DNA of 64,000 nucleotides from contig NZ_CP012334.1 in NCBI RefSeq assembly GCF_001704295.1, positions 5,096,084 to 5,160,083 of the forward strand, written 5' to 3'. The number at the start of each line of letters is the position of its first letter. The stretch's first letter is position 1. The position numbers were made by a program, and so were the translations under genes. Positions 62,025 to 64,000 of the stretch are shown here, one piece after another. The notes under the pieces are model-generated. The model worked only from the letters and a program-made list of their open reading frames with translations, searched no databases and was not told where the DNA came from. Origin of the DNA: Bordetella sp. H567 (GTDB lineage Bacteria; Pseudomonadota; Gammaproteobacteria; Burkholderiales; Burkholderiaceae_B).

Positions 62025-63185
62025 ATGAGCCTTGGAACCAAGCCACGATACATGCTGTTGGCCGCCATCGGCTTGATCGCTGCCGGCATGGTCGTCGGCG
62101 CAACGCATATCCACGCGTCCGGCAAGCATGGCGAGCCGCGGGTAGGCGATGGCGTCGCCGGCCCCGCCGGAATGGTGTGGGTAGAAGGCGGGACCTTCCA
62201 GATGGGCAGCGATGCGCGGCCGGCGCAGCGAAACGAGCGGCCGGCCCACCCGGTGAAGGTGCATGGATTCTGGATAGACCAGCACCATGTCACGAATGCC
62301 GAATTCCGCAAGTTCGTCGAGGCGACCGCTTATGTCACCACGGCGGAACGCAAGCCCGACTGGGAAACCTTGCGGGTGCAGTTGCCGCCGGGTACGCCCC
62401 GGCCGCCCGACGCGGCCCTGGTAGCGGGCGGCATGGTGTTCGTCGGCACGTCCGGCCCTGTCGCACTGGACAACATCGCACTATGGTGGCGCTACGTGCC
62501 CGGCGCCGATTGGCGTCACCCGCTGGGTCCTGGCAGCAATATCGACGCCAAGGATGATCACCCCGTCGTCCAGGTCTCGTATGAAGACGCGCAAGCGTAC
62601 GCGAAGTGGGCCCACAAGCGCCTGCCCACCGAGGCGGAATGGGAATACGCGGCACGCGGCGGTCTGGAGCAGGCCACCTATGCTTGGGGCGACGAGTTCG
62701 CGCCGGACGGCAAGCAGATGGCGAATGTGTGGCAGGGACAGCAGGCCCAACCCTTCCCCGTCACGAACGAGAAGACCCGGACCTCTCCGGGAACCAGCCC
62801 GGTGGGAACATACCCGCCGAACGGCTATGGCCTTTCCGACATGACGGGCAATGCATGGCAATGGGTGGCGGATTGGTACCGCTACGACCAGTTCCAGCGC
62901 GAAGCCGCGGCCGGAAAACAAGTCGTCGATCCACAAGGCCCTTCCGAGAGCTATGACCCGTACGAACCGGGCGTCCCCGCCTATGCGCCCAAGCGGGTGA
63001 CGCGGGGAGGCTCCTTCCTGTGCAATGAATCCTATTGCCTGAGCTATCGGCCCAGTGCCCGCCGTGGCGCCGATCCATACAACAGCATGTCGCACCTCGG
63101 CTTTCGACTGGCCATGGACGACACCCAATGGCAGCAGCAGGCCGGCCGGCCGCCAGGCACCGCGCAGGCAATGGCGTCACCCTGA
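62025..63185 (+). CDS. Formylglycine-generating enzyme homologue, exported
   Basis: A 386-aa FGE-sulfatase-domain protein. An N-terminal hydrophobic helix (YMLLAAIGLIAAGMVVGA) suggests a membrane anchor or signal. The domain runs from GMVWVEGGTFQMGSD to the end, with RLPTEAEWEYAARGG, DMTGNAWQWVADWY and GGSFLCNESYCLSYRPSARR. Cys333 and Cys338 match the copper-binding active-site pair of aerobic FGEs, so it looks catalytically complete. It should oxidise the sulfatase cysteine. Its predicted export is notable because bacterial FGEs are usually cytoplasmic. GGGAGG precedes the ATG. Confidence 0.9.
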   Translation: MSLGTKPRYMLLAAIGLIAAGMVVGATHIHASGKHGEPRVGDGVAGPAGMVWVEGGTFQMGSDARPAQRNERPAHPVKVHGFWIDQHHVTNAEFRKFVEATAYVTTAERKPDWETLRVQLPPGTPRPPDAALVAGGMVFVGTSGPVALDNIALWWRYVPGADWRHPLGPGSNIDAKDDHPVVQVSYEDAQAYAKWAHKRLPTEAEWEYAARGGLEQATYAWGDEFAPDGKQMANVWQGQQAQPFPVTNEKTRTSPGTSPVGTYPPNGYGLSDMTGNAWQWVADWYRYDQFQREAAAGKQVVDPQGPSESYDPYEPGVPAYAPKRVTRGGSFLCNESYCLSYRPSARRGADPYNSMSHLGFRLAMDDTQWQQQAGRPPGTAQAMASP

Positions 63186-63240
63186 GAGCACTGACACACG
63201 GCTGCGCGGAGGCGCATGACTATGGCCAAAGGGAGGGTCG

Positions 63241-64000
63241 ATGAAATGCTCACTTTCTAGCGGATGCGTCCGTCTTGCGTTGACGGCCTTCCCTATCGTC
63301 GCATCGACATCGGCCCAGGCACAAGACAGTCCATCCCCCGACACATGGCAGTTCGAAGTAACGCCGTACTTCTGGGCGGCCGGCGTAAGCGGTTGGGGGC
63401 GTATCGGCGCGAGAACGCCCACGGTGAAATTCGACGCCAGTTTTTCCGACGTATGGCGCAACCTGGACGTGGGCGCCATGGGTACCGTGGAAGCGCGCAA
63501 GGGCCGCTGGGGCATCCTGTTCGACGCGATATATGTCAAGGTGGGCGAGGACTCCAAGCCATTGCTCGAGGGCGACCTGGGCAAGGCAAGGCTGCACGTA
63601 TCGCAGACCATCCTGCAACTGGCGGGCGCTTACCGCATCGTCGACGACAGGGTGTTTCCCATCGACGTGCTGGCCGGCGTGCGCTATACCTACCTGGACA
63701 GCGACCTTTCGTTCACGCGCAGCCCCTTGTTGCCGAACGGGGCCGACCGCAGCAATAACGTCGACTGGACCGACGGATTCGTCGGAATACGCGGCCGCTA
63801 TTACCTGACGGACAAGTGGTCGGTACTGGGGTACGCCGACGCGGGCACCGGTGGCACCAAGTATTCCTGGCAGCTTATCGCGGGCACTGACTACCAATTC
63901 AACAAGTCGGTGGTGGGGAAGTTCGGATACCGGATCCTCAGCATGAAATATGAGTCGGACAAGTTCCTATATCAGGGAAAGACAGCGGGCCTCTACCTGG
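63241..64000 (+). CDS. Outer-membrane beta-barrel protein (truncated by window edge)
   Basis: The first 253 codons of a gene continuing past the window. A signal peptide (CVRLALTAFPIVASTSAQA) is followed by alternating amphipathic strands: WQFEVTPYFWAAGVSGWGRI, RWGILFDAIYVKVGE, VFPIDVLAGVRYTYLDSDL, WTDGFVGIRGRYYLTDKWSV and VVGKFGYRILSMKYES. It resembles small OmpW/OmpA-like or lipid-A-modification-type barrels; the family is not certain. GGGAGG lies just upstream of the ATG, 55 bp after the FGE gene. As third gene of the sulfatase cassette it may admit the sulfated substrate. Confidence 0.85.
   Translation, partial: MKCSLSSGCVRLALTAFPIVASTSAQAQDSPSPDTWQFEVTPYFWAAGVSGWGRIGARTPTVKFDASFSDVWRNLDVGAMGTVEARKGRWGILFDAIYVKVGEDSKPLLEGDLGKARLHVSQTILQLAGAYRIVDDRVFPIDVLAGVRYTYLDSDLSFTRSPLLPNGADRSNNVDWTDGFVGIRGRYYLTDKWSVLGYADAGTGGTKYSWQLIAGTDYQFNKSVVGKFGYRILSMKYESDKFLYQGKTAGLYL

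Overview
The window reads as a stretch of a high-GC betaproteobacterial chromosome of the Bordetella/Achromobacter type (Alcaligenaceae). The indicators are a Bug-family solute-binding protein, the order rsmB-DUF4390-ntrY/ntrX-like-trkA-trkH, the order rpe-gph-trpEGDC, an opgGH pair, and dispersed GC-rich intergenic repeats. Most of it is housekeeping DNA, dense and arranged in translationally coupled operons (many ATGA overlaps). No rRNA, tRNA, CRISPR array, transposase or integrase was seen.

Region 1 (1-6.7 kb) is the most unusual part: a catabolic or oxidative cluster on the minus strand around a divergent GntR/FCD regulator. It holds a heme-oxygenase-like protein with a complete set of six predicted diiron ligands, two small 2Fe-2S ferredoxins, a 106-aa protein I cannot place, a multi-pass permease, an aldehyde dehydrogenase, a GlcG/HbpS protein, and the start of a third 2Fe-2S protein (perhaps the ferredoxin domain of an oxygenase reductase) running off the left edge. 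Three minus-strand promoters share a GTATAC box and a CTAGGG box whose centre-to-centre distances are 24, 35 and 46 bp, exact 11-bp steps. This suggests one regulon read from one face of the helix. I take this to be a ferredoxin-fed diiron oxygenase system of unknown substrate.

Region 2 (6.7-24 kb): small proteins of little known function, opgGH (osmoregulated periplasmic glucans), a 2-hydroxyacid dehydrogenase, dsbC-ubiH-like-mltA-apaG, then rpe-gph-trpEGDC. A 24-aa leader peptide rich in Trp codons and an attenuator lie between gph and trpE. Region 3 (24-34.5 kb): a hybrid histidine kinase interrupted by an in-frame amber codon, a GH15 enzyme, a MarR/DHA2 efflux pair with palindromic operators, a class II aldolase-like gene, an orphan MetQ, and argB-HAD-slmA. 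Region 4 (34.5-42.8 kb): gpmA-envC-ctpA-moeB-like divergent from rhodanese-grxC-secB-gpsA, then a Bug protein.

Region 5 (42.8-57.7 kb): an orphan 921-aa protein without recognisable domains and with disordered ends (possible secreted effector), trmL-comF, a BioC-like methyltransferase, a YbdK-type ligase, and a long operon joining rRNA methylation, an NtrYX-like two-component system and Trk potassium uptake. Region 6 (57.7-64 kb) looks accessory: a halovibrin-like secreted protein split by an in-frame TGA, an orphan cysteine-peptidase-like protein, and a cassette of exported sulfatase, exported formylglycine-generating enzyme and outer-membrane beta-barrel protein that runs off the right edge.
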